A stretch of 64,000 nucleotides of DNA, taken from Lineus longissimus (Eukaryota > Nemertea > Pilidiophora > Heteronemertea > Lineidae). A program made the position numbers and the translations under genes. The notes under the pieces are model-generated. The model was not told where the DNA came from. It worked only from the letters and a program-made list of their open reading frames with translations, and made no database searches. The stretch is taken from contig NC_088311.1 of assembly GCF_910592395.1 (NCBI RefSeq), forward strand, positions 19,284,501-19,348,500, in the 5' to 3' direction. Shown piece after piece: positions 12,901 through 25,380 of this stretch; within the stretch, counting starts at the first letter, position 1, and the number at the start of each line of letters is the position of its first letter.

Positions 12901-15399
12901 AGTAACTGCTCTCGTGATGAACTCAGTGCATCAGGTCAACGAGCAACTATTTTTCTGTGAATCTTTATAATGATGTCATGTTCAGTATTACCCAATTCAT
13001 CATGATAAACGCATTTTCACGTTTTGCCACTAAAATGTTGTAACGAACGACTGCGTTTTGAATTTTGCCTGCGGCTTACCTTTCTGTTTGGTCTTCGGGT
13101 ATTCCTTGGTTAAATTGTCCATTTTCGTACTCGGTGTCGGGGTCGAGTGCATCCCGTGCTTGGAGAGGACGAATAGGAGAAACGATACTGATGCGCACTT
13201 GGCTGTCAGCGTCTTTGAGTAACATGACATCGAAATTACCTGAGCGAAAAATCATGGAAATATAAAAAGTTACAAAGTCACTAACGGCTAAGGGGTGAAT
13301 ATCGTCCTGGGTGACAAATTCATTACTCCACTTTAATATTTTTAAGGTTTGTTAAAAAATGGTCAGGAGCCAGGTGCTCACCTGTGGTCATGTGACAAGA
13401 ATATGGTTAACGTTACGGTTACAGAAAATTTGACCTCTGTGGCCCTGGGAATCGGGTCAAGATCAAAATACTGCAACCAGATTTAAGCCCGCAGCACACT
13501 AGCCGCCAACTTTGGCGACAAGAAGCGTTCAGCTGACGCCTCTCGACGCCGAAGTTGGCAGCCAGTGGATCCCGGTCAGAGCACACCTGCCCAGAATCGG
13601 CGTCCAGTAGCAAGGAGGATACCGCGGTGACGTCACATCACGTGATCCCGACCCATATTACTGATCGCTATGGCCAATCAGATTCAGTCTACTGACAGCA
13701 TCAGTACTGAACAGATCTCCACGTCTCACTGTCTGGTGCGCTTTTGTACACAAAAACACCAATAGACATGAAATATTGCAATACCTAGTATGGATTCTTC
13801 CTGTGTAAAATAAAATTTACAGAGCAGATTAACTTCCACGAATAAAAAAGACGTTTGGCGTGGCCAAAGTGCGGAAATAATGTCTCGGCTAAAATATACT
13901 ACGAAATACACTAGGCAATGCACTACGCAATATACAGTAGAGATGCAGTTGAGTTTGTTATTGTTTTGACTTAGAAGCCCGCCCATATCATAATATATTC
14001 ATGTATTCATGAAGTATGAACTCATTTCTGTCCCATACAACTCTCAGAACAGTAAATTTCTCCTTAAATCATCACCGAAACCGCGATATCCGCAGGAAGA
14101 TTTCGTTCTAGTGTCCGAAAATGCATGATCTTACAGGGGCGCTAACTCGACAAATAGAGGGGATCTATGGGGATCTATGCGAGTTTAAGGTATTACAGGT
14201 CTCGAACTTGTAAAATCTGTAAACATGCCTCCAAATCCCATTATGATAATGAAGAGATTGCCACATATCTGGGAGACTGTTTTGAAACCATCGCTAATTT
14301 TGGAAGATCGGTGCCCGGCTATTTGGTTTAAAAAAACCTATTTTCCCCATCAAAACAGCACTTTTCATTATTCAAATGATAGCTTATTGTCTGAAGACTT
14401 ATTTCATAGCAGAAAAGTACTAATAACTCTGATTTGATGCGAAAAATCTAACTTTTTTGATGACTTGATTTTCCCTTGGCCGTGGATCGAGTTTGTTTAC
14501 AATATGCAGCGCCATCTTGGAAAAGCCGTGACGTCACCGCGGTATCCTCCTTGGTCCAGTAGCGTCTTTTCCGCCACTTTAGGCTGCCATTTTGAAATCA
14601 TGTGATATCAAGACGCATACTGATTGGCCATAGCCTCGCCGCCGACGCCAATTCAGGCGGCAATCCGTAGCACACCTGGCTTCATCTTGCGTTCAAACGC
14701 GGCGACACGCGTCGAAAATCAAACATGTTAGAAATTTGGCGTTTAGTTGCGGCAAGTGGCAGCAAGTCGCGTTCGCCGACGCCGTTCGTAGCAGACTAGG
14801 GATTTTTCAGGCGTTCAGGACTCTTGCGGCAAAAAACGCCTGTGAATGCCGAAGTTGGCGGCTAGTGTGCTACGGGCTTTATCAATGACGTCTGCGATAC
14901 GACCCTAATAAAATTTTAGGGCCTCGACCTATTAACACCCGAAAAGTATGTCACATTGGCGTAAATCATCGTCAATAGAGGTGCCTAATAGGTGTTGACA
15001 TATCAAAAGAGTCTTGAACAAATACTGACAAGCCTGTCATCATTGGTGGAATTTTAGTGTTTAGGGTCAACGGTATAGCCTAGTCTTTTTATAGCAAGTC
15101 AACCTACCTTCACATATGGGAGCAAACGGTCTCATTTCCTCTGGCATTTGCCGGTAAAAGTTGTATTCCTTCTCAAACAAGGGCTTACATACTGTGTTTC
15201 CCTCATAGGTGAACATGTTGGAATGTCCTCCTACTTGATGGACAAAGGGCTGCATGAGACACGTTGAGCCAGAATCATCCGACATCCCAGACTCATGATA
15301 ACTGGCATCGGACAGTCGAACCTCGTCAGTCCATGGTGAAACAAGGTCATTCGCTACTGGGCTGCAAGCGTCCTCAAAGACCATTGCGATTCGTTCCAT
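9954..15399 (-). CDS. IP6K: Inositol hexakisphosphate kinase (IP6K), complete, 5 exons
   Basis: Exons on the minus strand: 15399-15108, 13239-13080, 11626-11491, 11189-11031, 10502-9954 (stop TAA). Intron phases 1, 2, 0, 0 agree at every junction and give 431 residues, close to vertebrate IP6Ks. IP6K converts IP6 to the pyrophosphate IP7 in cytosol and nucleus. Family landmarks: the N-terminal QPFVHQVGGH block with TVCKPL; KNPWSVWCHK; the inositol-phosphate-kinase signature P-x3-D-x-K-x-G as PSILDLKMG (residues 205-213); MFSSSLMMVYEG (SSS near 317-319); and the metal-binding IDF (386-388), followed by GPDIGYIYGLE. Exon 5 contains a low-complexity Ser/Ala/acidic insert typical of the variable loop. 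IDFA is followed by Gln where vertebrates usually have His. The start is the first ATG of the open frame in exon 1. Exon 3 was placed by phase and NPW homology and is the most diverged piece. Confidence 0.95.
11965..12230. repeat. Degenerate tandem duplication in IP6K intron 2
   Basis: Two copies about 130 bp apart share GCCACCTATC, CCATGAACC, CATATTCCAAA and CCCTTAACTGCCAG with many substitutions. They lie in the intron between IP6K exons 2 and 3 and carry no coding signal. Confidence 0.5.
13484..14880. repeat. Host foldback element interrupted by a nested transposon
   Basis: The ends are inverted: AGCCCGCAGCACACTAGCCG at 13485 and its near reverse complement ending at 14880 (CGGCTAGTGTGCTACGGGCT). 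Removing the nested element (13611-14553, plus one copy of its target duplication) leaves about 445 bp of GC-rich palindromic sequence with several internal GTAGCACAC-like motifs. It lies in IP6K intron 1. Precise target duplication of this outer element is not clear. Confidence 0.6.
13611..14553. mobile_element. 943-bp TIR DNA transposon with 9-bp target duplication
   Basis: Perfect 26-bp terminal inverted repeats (13611-13636 and 14528-14553) start CAAGGAGGATACCGCGGTGA. Both flanks are GTCCAGTAG (13602-13610 and 14554-14562), an exact 9-bp target site duplication. The interior has no transposase-like frame, so it is non-autonomous. A 9-bp duplication is characteristic of Mutator-like elements; 8-bp hAT or P-type elements are alternatives since the TIR begins with CA. 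It sits inside another foldback element in IP6K intron 1. Boundaries are very well supported; the superfamily is an inference. Confidence 0.9.
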
Positions 15400-18300
15400 T
15401 CGTCAACATGATCTAGAAATCTTGTCGATGAGCTCGCCCCAAGGTGATCGCAATGTTTAAGTGTCGGTAAATAAACCTAGTTTGATTGCAAAGCCTGGGT
15501 CACACCATCATAACGATGAGATAGCTGATCGAGTGTACCCGCGATGCCTGGTGTAATGTTTTCGAGTGTTTCCGTTTCCCAGTGTTTCCGTTTCCGTTTG
15601 GGAACAATTAAAGATAGATTGGAGTAACACGTTTTTCTGTGTTTCCCTATATTGAAAAGTAATGAACTCTTCCAGCTGTTAAAAAAAATGAAATAAGGGG
15701 AAACACCACAGCTGTTAACACCGGATCATGAAGTCCTTCCTGTACGTGAGTTAAACCTCCAGTTGTCGCGAATCATGGGTGGGGTTAACCTTTAGTAATC
15801 GTGAAACCTGGGTCTCGATGTTATGTTTGAGCAAAGAAGAAACGTTCTCACAAATTCCACGGTTAGAGCTGTTGACGACGATTCCCAGTGGACGTGATCC
15901 CTGGGGTGTGATTAATGTCCTCCTCGGCTATGCACTGTCATCGTCTCGAGTGTCACTGAACCCAACATGAAAGAAAATAATATGGATATCAAACAATATA
16001 AATAAAATAATGAAAGGCATCCACATGCGACCCCAGCTGACACATTTTTGTGTTTGTTCTGAAATAGGCCGTGGCCTGGATTCAAAATCGTAGACCATGT
16101 GGGGCAAACGTTGCTAATGTTTTTAATCGGGTTAGGAAAATAAGTAGGCCTACTGTAGAACTTGTACACAGTGCCGTAGTGCAGTCATCAGGCGTGCATT
16201 TTTAATGAAACTTTGTATATATAGTATCATATTTTTTACATCTGTCTACATAGCGTATCGAGGCAATTGGAAATTTTCAAATTCAATTTCAAATTTTTAA
16301 TTAGCGGCGTAGGTCTTTAAATGGACAATTTTTAAAGACATATTAGCCTTTATATAGTCCGAGTTCCATCAAAACAAGAAACATTTTTAAAAACATTATT
16401 TTGTCGTCAAACCCAGCAGCTTTATTAATGATCGAAGCATCTGTTTACATTTGCGTATTTCCAAATTCACGAAAACATTCACAAATCATTTCCATGAAGA
16501 TGTTTTGCAGATCCCTGGGTTTCAAAACTATACAATTCTGAGTTTCTAACCATTATAAAGTAAGGGAATGAGTTGCATCTTACTGACTATGCTTCACGGT
16601 TTGCATCCCATTCAAGGCGCGAGTTGAGGGGCTTACCCGTGACGTGGCGCAGAAATCGAACGAACTCAGTACTATGCGTCGACAAGGTAAACTTCGAACG
16701 GTTAATCAAGTCACTGTGAGGACGCAGCTCGATAGTGTTGTTATCATCAGCAGTGTATGACCGGTCATACACTGCTGTTGTGATCGATACTCAACCATCA
16801 GGCATGCTCATTACGTATACGTAATCCCATGAGATAGTAGATGCGAGCAAACCTCTGTTAACCCAACTCTCCTGTCTCAGCTTGTTTGGTGAACTTGTGG
16901 CTTTCTACCATACAACTATGAGATGAAATTGTGACGTTTCACTTCCATGACTGCAGTTTGGACCACTCGTAGCAGGCAGAGCTGCACTCATCCCATTTGT
17001 CGCATCTCTCGTGGAAAGGGGAGGGGAGGGAGAGAGACCCCCCACTTTACAGACGATACATGACACCTTGGTGCTCCTAGGCTCTGGTCTTTTAGAGAGC
17101 ATTATAGTGGTGGCATAATGCATTTTGGGTATTTCCCAGTTTAGATGATCACCCTGTATATGATACTGTAACCATTGCTCTAGTAGGCCTACATGTATCT
17201 CGTAGCATAACTATAAATACACGCAGTGGCCATTCTAATAGGCCTATACACAGCTCACTGAAACCGACTAAAGCTGTACAGATATCTTCCTGGATCGACG
17301 CAATGTGTCTCAAGTGCATGCAAACGAACAACATGAAAAATCTATATGCATCGACTTGTAAACGCGTAGCAGGCCGTCGGATCAAGAGGACGAATAATCC
17401 TGGTTTACCTTTGAATACAAAAGCCAGGTCGTGTAGCCCCCCCGAGTCACTGACGCAGCGTCAAAAGAGCTTAACTTAAGTCTCATCACACGCAAAAATA
17501 CCTCCAAGTGTGGTAGCCGAGTCCTTTCAACAAAAGTCACGAGATCCAGCACGAATAGCCGCCTCCTCTATCCTCGATGTTCTATTATCTCTCTCGCTGG
17601 CTCTCTAGCATATGCCAATGCATACGAATGATTATAACGAAGAATCTGATCGATATTCACCACTGGCATGCAGAGGCGACACCACCTTTCACTTCAACCA
17701 CTAGCATGGAAGGTGAAGTGTTGCTTGTTCATATGTACTCGGAAACAAAACAAAATGGTTTGAGATCGCTAAATCACACGCTTGTTGATCTCGATAGTGG
17801 TGACGCAAACGCATGAGAGTCAGGATGAGTCAAGTAACAAAGAGTATTCAAAATGCATGAATCAGCAAATATCCACCTCCACGATTAACGCGGCGTTTCA
17901 CGAACAAACGCCATGTTAAAAACAAAGGTCTTACCGTGTACATGGTACGTCGCGTGAAATACAGTGTAGTGTTGATCACGAGCCCTTGCACCAGCGTTAC
18001 TGATAGCCTTTCCTCATAGAAGATGTCCTAAATTTTCAATCAGCCTTCCGTTTTATAAACCATATCAGGGCTGAGATCAGTTTAGTGCCATCATGGGACA
18101 AAGTAACATTCTCGACATGCCTAAATACCGCCTGGGATGTTAGTTGTTAACTTTGGGCTTTTTTTATTTTGAATAATATCAACTAACAGACTTCAGGTCG
18201 ATTTTGAAATAGGAACTTCTTTTCTAGATTTTACGGGGTCGGAAAGATATTCTCTCACAGACAGTAAACACGCCCGCGTATTGTGTCAAATTCTGACATG

Positions 18301-18830
18301 ACTCATGACAACGCTGATAAAACAATTTAGAATCATTGGAATTTTTCGAACCCCAACCTTAATTTTTTTTAAATTACGAAAACATATGTATACAGAATGT
18401 TCACGGACCCTATAGCAGATTTAATTGTGTACGGAGCCCGTCTGCGTGGTGTACAGCGGTTATACAATGCCGGTTATACAATGCCGGTTTTCATTGTTAC
18501 GAGACTCCCGTCACGGCCGCAAATTCCTCTGTACAATAATATTTCTTTCTTGGTGGAATGCAGAGGAGAACTTGCATGAAATAATTTAGACGAATACATG
18601 TATGATATTGATAAGCATAATTTTATATCTGGAATCCATGCCTGATATCAAGTGAAAACTGCAGTAAATGTGGGTAATAAATTGTACCACCTCAAAAGAG
18701 TTGTTTCGTAAAACATTGTAGTTGTCTGGTAGTGTACCTAGCGACGAGAAAAGATTTACTACGTTAGGAATGCTAACTGATGTAGGCTTACATTCGCCTG
18801 TGGTCAACCCGACTCCGCTTCCTTTGAGCC
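15400..18830. other. Intergenic region upstream of IP6K and downstream of the VWA gene
   Basis: No exon with recognisable protein similarity was found. The right side should contain the 3' UTR of the VWA gene, which reads leftwards; an AATAAA on the minus strand occurs near 18160-18170. The left side should contain the IP6K promoter. The rest is AT-rich sequence without evident structure. Confidence 0.5.
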
Positions 18831-21800
18831 CTATTTCCTTTCTGAGTCTTTCCCAACCTCGATATTCTCCGTTTTCTGTTGCTTGCTCACCACATCCACC
18901 GGGCCTGAAATCCAAGAGATAAATTTATGAAATATTTGTTCATTATCATATTCTTTAACCATAGATTAATAAGAAACCTAGGTAAATGTGTGCAATGAGT
19001 CAGATACATTGTATGTGCGTCGTCCGTGTGCTTATGCTGCTTCGTGCATGTCGGTCCGAGCAAAATTTTCAATGCACATTGAACATGGAATTGGCCCCTT
19101 TTGATTGGACAATCTACTTGACCCCGGCCGCGAAGTGTTTTTCCTGAACATTTTGTACAACACAGTGTTCATCAACAAAACTTTCAACCAATCAGAAGGA
19201 AGCAAATTTGTGACGTAAAACATGTAGATCCATGTACAGTGCAGTATGTAGGCTTTGTACATGATGTAGTGTTGTGATACTCAGCGAGAAGATGAGCACC
19301 AAATACAACGAGCATTTGTCTACAGCATCATCCGATGCATAATCAGTGATCGGGGGTGAAAAGTAGATGATGTAAACCATTCTACAACACACCTTACTAT
19401 TTGATGCTGGAATATTGTAGTTTTGTTGAAGTTGAAGGTTTTGCCCCGATGTACACTGTGTTGTACGAAAAGTTGAGGAAAAAATTCGCCCTCAGCCCAA
19501 TTTTGCTTCCAGAAATCCCCGAATGCATCACGTCAACTCACGGCAAACCTCGGTGATGATGTAACTCAAGTACCACGGCAGTTGACTGAAGTCACCAGGG
19601 CGGAAAACGTGCACTTCTTTTGGTTCACTCGCGATTGCTCTCAGTTCCTCGCCATCCACAGACTTGCCGATACCGACCGCCAACACTGTGTAGTTCGCTT
19701 TGTGCAGACGCGCCGCGGCAAACTGAAAGAAGCAAGGGATCTGTGTACCAGTACTTATGGAAGCTATTTGAGGCGTGTTAGCTGCACTTTTCTCCGTTTC
19801 GTTGCAAACTATACATGTAGCAGGGAACGGTCAAGGATCACTTGAGGTGTCAAATTTGCCCAAGGCCCTCATCCCCATTCACGTTCACGTAATTGCCGCC
19901 GCCGAAGATGGCCCAGAGGCCTTGAGGTTGATATCTCGAAGTGTGTACGTAATTGATCACTTGGGACACTAATGCAGAGTGATGCATTACAGACCCTATT
20001 CGACAATGCAACGCACCACCATTTTGGCTAGAATTTGAAATCTGCAAGCAAATACATGTATAACTCCTTCAAAACGAAGTGAATGCCAATTTCAAGGTTG
20101 GGAGAGTGTTCTTTGTTTTCCAGAAAACTGCCTCCCATGTTAATGTGCATTCATTTCATTTTGAAGGAGTTCTAAATGTAATATTGCTTTTAGGATTTCA
20201 AGTTCTAGCCAAATTGGTGGTACCTATACATGGTCAACCCTGAAGCCATGTGCCTATCATGCGAGTCATACGCACCTCAACTCTATCATTTGCCTTTCCA
20301 TCCGTTACGACAATGAAGTTGTCATGAACGTCCTTCCTGGACGCCTGCTGAGCCACCGACTTCTCCGCCAAGCGCATCGCGTAGCCCGTCTTGGTCCCTC
20401 CCTTAGTCCATCTGAGCTTACCGATGGCCGATTCCAAACTTTTACGGTCATTGTACGTGTCCAGGTTGAACAAAACCTTCGTTTTATCGTATGAAGAATA
20501 CTGGACCATTCCTACCTGTATACATGTATATCGATCATAACATGTACAGTAATATGTTTAAAATGCTTCAGATGGACAAGCTTATGAATCGTAAATATCT
20601 AATTGAATCAATCAAGTAATAACCTCTTCTTTAGTTCGCAGTACCGACCCATCTATCTTTACATACACGCAAGCGTTTCACGACGCATATCACGCCCAAT
20701 CCATATATTAGCTGTCCAGTGCATGATACGTGACGTGAAACGCCTATGTGGAGAATGGCTTTGATATGCGTCCCGTCCAATACCACTACTAGCCTGATGC
20801 TTGTCATTATTCATGTCATAAGTGCATTGAAATAGAACACCGAAACTTTTACATTAACCGTATAATTTTCCTCTTTTCCAAGAGCGCTCAAGCCTTTTGA
20901 TTGCAGCAGCTGTCGAGCAACTGTCGAAGTCAAAAACAGGTCAAGTCTCAAGACATGTGGTGCCGTACACTAAATTAGATCCCCCTGTTTCAAATAACTT
21001 ACTGACTTGCACTCCCTTCTTTCCAGTTACCCTAAATGCCCCGCGGAAGGAGGGCGTGTGCTCGTGTATCTGGACAGGTAATGCTGCATATACGTGTACT
21101 TGCACTCCCTTCTTTCCAGTTGCTTTAAACGCCCCGAGATAGGAAAGGACTTGAGGTGTCCGTACATTTTGTTTATTACACTCTTAGAAATAAAGGTTTT
21201 TGAGCTTTTGAAAACCTTTAACAGTTTTCTTGACCAACACATATATGCACCCCGAAGAGGCTTTTTCCGGCGAAGTAAAAAAACCAACCTTAGAAGTATC
21301 TGAGAAAATCTTTACGGGGTGCATATTTGTATTGGCCAAAAACCTTTAAATGTTTTTCAAAAGCTCAAAAACCTTTATTTCTTACAGAGGAGAACAGTTG
21401 ATACTGCACATTCACCTGCATGTATTCCCTTCTTACCAATAACTTTTAAAGGCCCCAAGAATGCGAGAAGGAAGGACTTATGCTCAGGCATTGGTGCTCG
21501 GGTCTCAGAACAGGTGATGACGTACATACCTGCACTCCATTCTTTCCAATGACTTTGAATGCCCGGACAACATTTAAAAGGAAGGTCTTGAGGGTTTTGA
21601 AGTTTGCCTCACCGATGCTGTGAGAACTATCAACAACGAATATGACATTTGCTTTAAAGTCATGTCCACAACCTACGTGTAATGAGAGACAATAGGATTA
21701 CTGCAGGACCTACATGTATTATATCACGGCTATGGACTTGATATACCAAAACCCTGTCGGAGCATAGCATCAGTAATTCGCCTGAATGTTAACTAGTCTT

Positions 21801-23723
21801 AAATTCACTGCTGCCAAAAACAGAAAATTGTGACCAGCGATTACAATCGCTGGTCACATAACTTTCTCTCCTCTGCGGGTAAACCGCTTATCGCTGGGTT
21901 TGAGATTGATCGCAGGTCGGTGTGATTACCAATTTTGGCTTTGTCTGAAGCACTTCCTATATGACCAGCGCAAACAAGCGAGTTTTGTTACATGAACTCA
22001 CGAGGAGCGCATGATGCTGGATTTAAATCGCTCGTTTGCGGGGAGCTTACAGTTGTTACAACGTACCGCGCGCATACAGCATGGATCAACCAATACGGCA
22101 CTGTATTTTACAGAACACACAAGAAATAAAACAAACTTACGGTTAATCTTCTTACTATCGCTGTGTGCCGCTTTCTTTCTCAAATCCGGGAGCGCTTCCA
22201 CGAGGCCCGTCCACGATTCCGCCCGCACAGAATTGATGCCCAGGCTCCTCAGGCCGCCTCTGTCAACATACTGACCGATCCCCACTACTATGACATAAAC
22301 TCCCCTATCCCTGAGTCGCTTTATTTCATCTTTTGCAAGGGGGATATCCGAGACCCAACCGTCCGTCACGATGACCGCAACGTGGGGTACGCTCGGCCGA
22401 TATCCGTTGCCAGATTGGAGTGCCTTCGTGCGAACAAACCTAAAAATAACAAAACGAGATTACTTTGGAGAAGAAATGATTTTCAAATGTTTCTCTTTCT
22501 TTTTTCTGATGTTTTGCCATAATCCATAAATGAAGATTCTTCCTCAACACTAGAACTTTCGGGGGGAAATCAAATTCCCTTTCAGAAACTTGAAAACGTT
22601 CATGGCATTTTTCATTTCTGCGAAAAACCTCTCGGAGTTGGATACCATGCCGGTTTCGCATCCCCAACGAACAACGAAGTTCAGAGGTCTGTGGTGTCAT
22701 TAAATCCATAAAATCATTTCCTCGGCGCCTCGCAAATTTGTTTTGTTCTTATGCGCAACTGTAAGGGAACAGCGTGTAATGATTCCAACCTGAGAGCCTT
22801 GCCGAGATTCGTCTCTCCCCTGACATAGGTAAGCCCACTAAGTTCCTCATTGAACCCCTCGATCTTGGTATACTTGTTTAAGGGGACATTTTTGACCACA
22901 TCGGTTGAGAACATCACCAAACCGACCTATAAAGTAAAATATAAATACAGAGGGTAAACACACATATTGAAAATCAGTCTATAACGAATCAGTCTAGTAT
23001 CCTTCGTATCGTCGAAGAAAATGTCACATATTGCTAGTGACCTTAGTTGAAATTCGAGGCAGCTGATTTAGATTGGTACCCGAACTTCTCACCAATCTTA
23101 ATATATCATTGCTAGAATATATAGGTCTAACCAAGTCTGCACAAAAACAAAGGCTGTAAAACTTTAGAGGTGGGGAAACAATTCATCCTGCCTTTGTAAA
23201 AACGATGACCTCCCATTCAAAGTTCTTTCTCCTTCTGGTGGTCTCACCTGTGTTTGGTCTGACCCCAACTTCTCGATCTCATTGGTCATGATGGCCCCGA
23301 TGAAGCTCCGCATCGCATCAAACCTTTCGATTGTGACACTCGATGACGCGTCAAGAACGAAAATGATGTCACTCTTTGGAATGCTGGGGGCTGGCCGAAC
23401 AGAAAACGAATCATCTATAGAAGTTTTGTATCTTGGTATATGACGACATGTCGAGCACTCTCAAGCACTTCTACATCATCCGTATGAACTATAAATCTGT
23501 ATCTTGTACATGTTCTTAATTCAGCACGTATTAAACAAATTTGACATTTTCAAATTTGGTAACAAATTTTAAATATTCAACGAACGGCGTAGGCCTTTAA
23601 TGATATGAGGTTGACTGTACCTTTAGATCCTGGAATCGTATCCTCCTTGTTGTCCGTTGGTTTTGCAGCTATTTGACAAAGAATCGTGAAAATCACAACA
23701 AACTGTAGTCCGGTCGCCTTCAT
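18831..23723 (-). CDS. Secreted protein with two von Willebrand factor A domains, 8 exons
   Basis: Minus-strand exons: 23723-23621, 23390-23248, 22926-22790, 22439-22141, 21672-21530, 20515-20276, 19722-19542, 18904-18831 (stop TAG). All junction phases match; 439 residues. Residues 1 to about 20 form a hydrophobic signal peptide. VWA1 has the MIDAS motif DASSS (48-52), Thr121 and Asp154 in VTDGW; VWA2 has DSSHS (242-246), the GGTKTG Thr (316-318) and Asp347 in VTDG. Both domains therefore keep metal-binding residues and probably bind extracellular-matrix ligands, as matrilin- or collagen VI-type VWA domains do. No EGF, collagen or membrane segment is seen. The first exons of the two domains are both 143 nt (exons 2 and 5), pointing to domain duplication. 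An ATG nine bases upstream (23732) is an alternative start. If the exon 7 donor (GTGAGT) is not used, translation ends at 19528 after CRELT. Confidence 0.88.
19153..19475. repeat. TIR-bounded repeat in VWA intron 7
   Basis: Left end TTTTGTACAACACAGTGTTC and right end ACTGTGTTGTACGAAAA are inverted, with further inverted similarity inward (CAACAAAACTTTCAAC against GTTGAAGGTTTTG). About 320 bp, no coding potential. Probably a MITE present once in this window. Confidence 0.55.
20014..20224. repeat. Foldback element, family F2 (copy 1)
   Basis: Two nested inverted pairs: CCACCATTTTGGCTAGAATT against its inverse near 20200-20222, and CTCCTTCAAAACGAAGTGAA against its inverse near 20150-20172. A second copy with the same nested structure is at 48473-48685 in gene E intron 1. 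Located in VWA intron 6. Confidence 0.65.
21004..21482. repeat. Three extra copies of the 3' end of VWA exon 5
   Basis: The last part of exon 5 and its donor (21530 to about 21600) recurs at 21413-21482, 21096-21155 and 21004-21052, all in intron 5 and in the same orientation. Each keeps the minus-strand phrase for (V/A)xGKxGV(Q), for example CTGGAAAGAAGGGAGTGCA. The copy at 21413-21482 ends GCAG followed by GTGAAT, a possible donor. Copies are diverged and have no acceptor, so they look like intronic duplicates, not alternative exons. A family F1 foldback lies between them. Confidence 0.75.
21183..21387. repeat. Foldback repeat, family F1 (copy 2)
   Basis: Best preserved copy: starts CTTAGAAATAAAGGTTTTTG and ends with the inverse CAAAAACCTTTATTTCTTAC, with an inner pair around ATGCACCCCG and CGGGGTGCAT. 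Lies in VWA intron 5. Confidence 0.75.
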
Positions 23724-23732
23724 CTTGTTCAT

Positions 23733-25380
23733 CGCCGTAGCTCACCTTCCAGGGTATAAGAAAATATATTTTTCCATATTAGTTATTGACCTACACAGGA
23801 ATGTTGTTGAAAAAAATCATCAACATGAAAATGACAGCAACTTTATAGAAGAAGAAGAAGATTATTATACCAGTGTAACCGGAGTGTGTGTCTCCTAAAA
23901 ACGTCTCCTATACCCGTCGATTACCAGTAATTTTTGGGAATTATGTATTTTTATCTGATGGCTCTAGAATAAAACAGTAGGTTTACGCTTGTTTAAAAAC
24001 AATATAATGTAAGCGAATATATCAATACAAGCCAAACATCGTTGTTCATGATTTCAAGTTTATATTTTAAATATTTTTGACCACTCTACAACACTTGGCG
24101 GGACAATTACCAAGTACTTGACAATTGACTTAAGTGAGCAGCATGGCGCACAACCGTCAGGCACCGTTCTACAACCTGATCGACATATGGAACACTTGTA
24201 GAAATAACGGTTTTTGAACTTTGAAAAACCTTTCGAGGTGATTTCGATCGACCAACACTTATGTGCACCCCGTAGAGGTTTTTCGGTAAAATGAAATACC
24301 GCTATGTCTTTTGAGGTTCTCACAACCTCCAGGGTTGTTTACTTCGCTAGAAAAAGACCACTACGGGATTCATATTTGTGTTGGCCGAATGCCCACAGAT
24401 AAGAAAGATGCTTCCCCTAATTGATTGCTCGTTTGCTCCAACCTCATGAATGACGGTGACATCTCGGACTGAGTACATGTACATGTACACTCCGAATGCA
24501 GTGGACCGGCCTCCATCCATTGTCTGCCCCAGGAGTCTACTCAGTCAAAAGACGGAGGGGACTTGTGAAATTACACAACATTTGTCAAGGTTCTCATCTT
24601 GTCTTCTTTATAGTACATCAAAAATTGACAGTACTGGCAGGTGCTTTTTGAAGGTGCCGTTTAATATTCGATTTTAGAAGACGAGAAAGAAACGAAGCAG
24701 CATAACTATAACACCTGGCAAGAGAGGGGAGGGAACCTTAGAAGCAACATCCTCCTTGACATGGACAGAAGAGAGGTGACTACCATCTTTCGGCCACTGC
24801 AGACTGAAAGCCCACCTCAAGAGGATGAAACATAGCCGAGTCCGGAAGGTGCCAATGCAACGCACCAGATCGAGCACCATAGGGTGTGCTCCAGATCTGC
24901 CCCACTCTAGGACACTGAGAGACTTGCCACATGGCCGCACGGTGCATTGATCTATACAGATCAAGGCAAACTAGAGAACCAGCCATATTTTTCAGAGTCA
25001 TAGACCTTGTTCTGTTGCACAGCAATAAAATAATCAAACACTAAGAAGAAGAATTTGACTAACTTTTTTTAAATAATTGTGATTCAATGTCAAGGAAACC
25101 ACGAAATAAAATTTTGGAGCGTTTGCTCAAAACAATGACGACTATCATAAAGTACATGAATAAAGTTTGTACCAGGTGCGTTAAGGAGGAAAAATGACAC
25201 CAGTACGTAATGATCGACTTTTCTCATTAAGAATTGTATCAATAAGTTTCATCTGACGCAAAATATAGTCAATAAAACGTATTGGTATACAAATAAATAA
25301 TATCAAACACTAAATTTATTGAACATCAATTAGTGGTAGTTCAGACACCTGTTTATTTCTGAGGAGGATAGCATCCAGAA
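23733..25380. other. Intergenic region between the VWA gene and gene A
   Basis: The VWA gene reads left and gene A reads right, so this is a shared 1.6-kb upstream region. It contains a family F1 foldback (24194-24391) and a TACATGTACATGTACA palindrome near 24474. Other short reading frames show no recognisable domain. Confidence 0.5.
24194..24391. repeat. Foldback repeat, family F1 (copy 3)
   Basis: Begins TTGTAGAAATAACGGTTTTT and contains GTGCACCCCGTAGAGGTTTT, GAGGTTCTCACAACCTC and CATATTTGTGTTGGCCGAA, matching other F1 copies; the right terminus is degraded. Confidence 0.6.
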
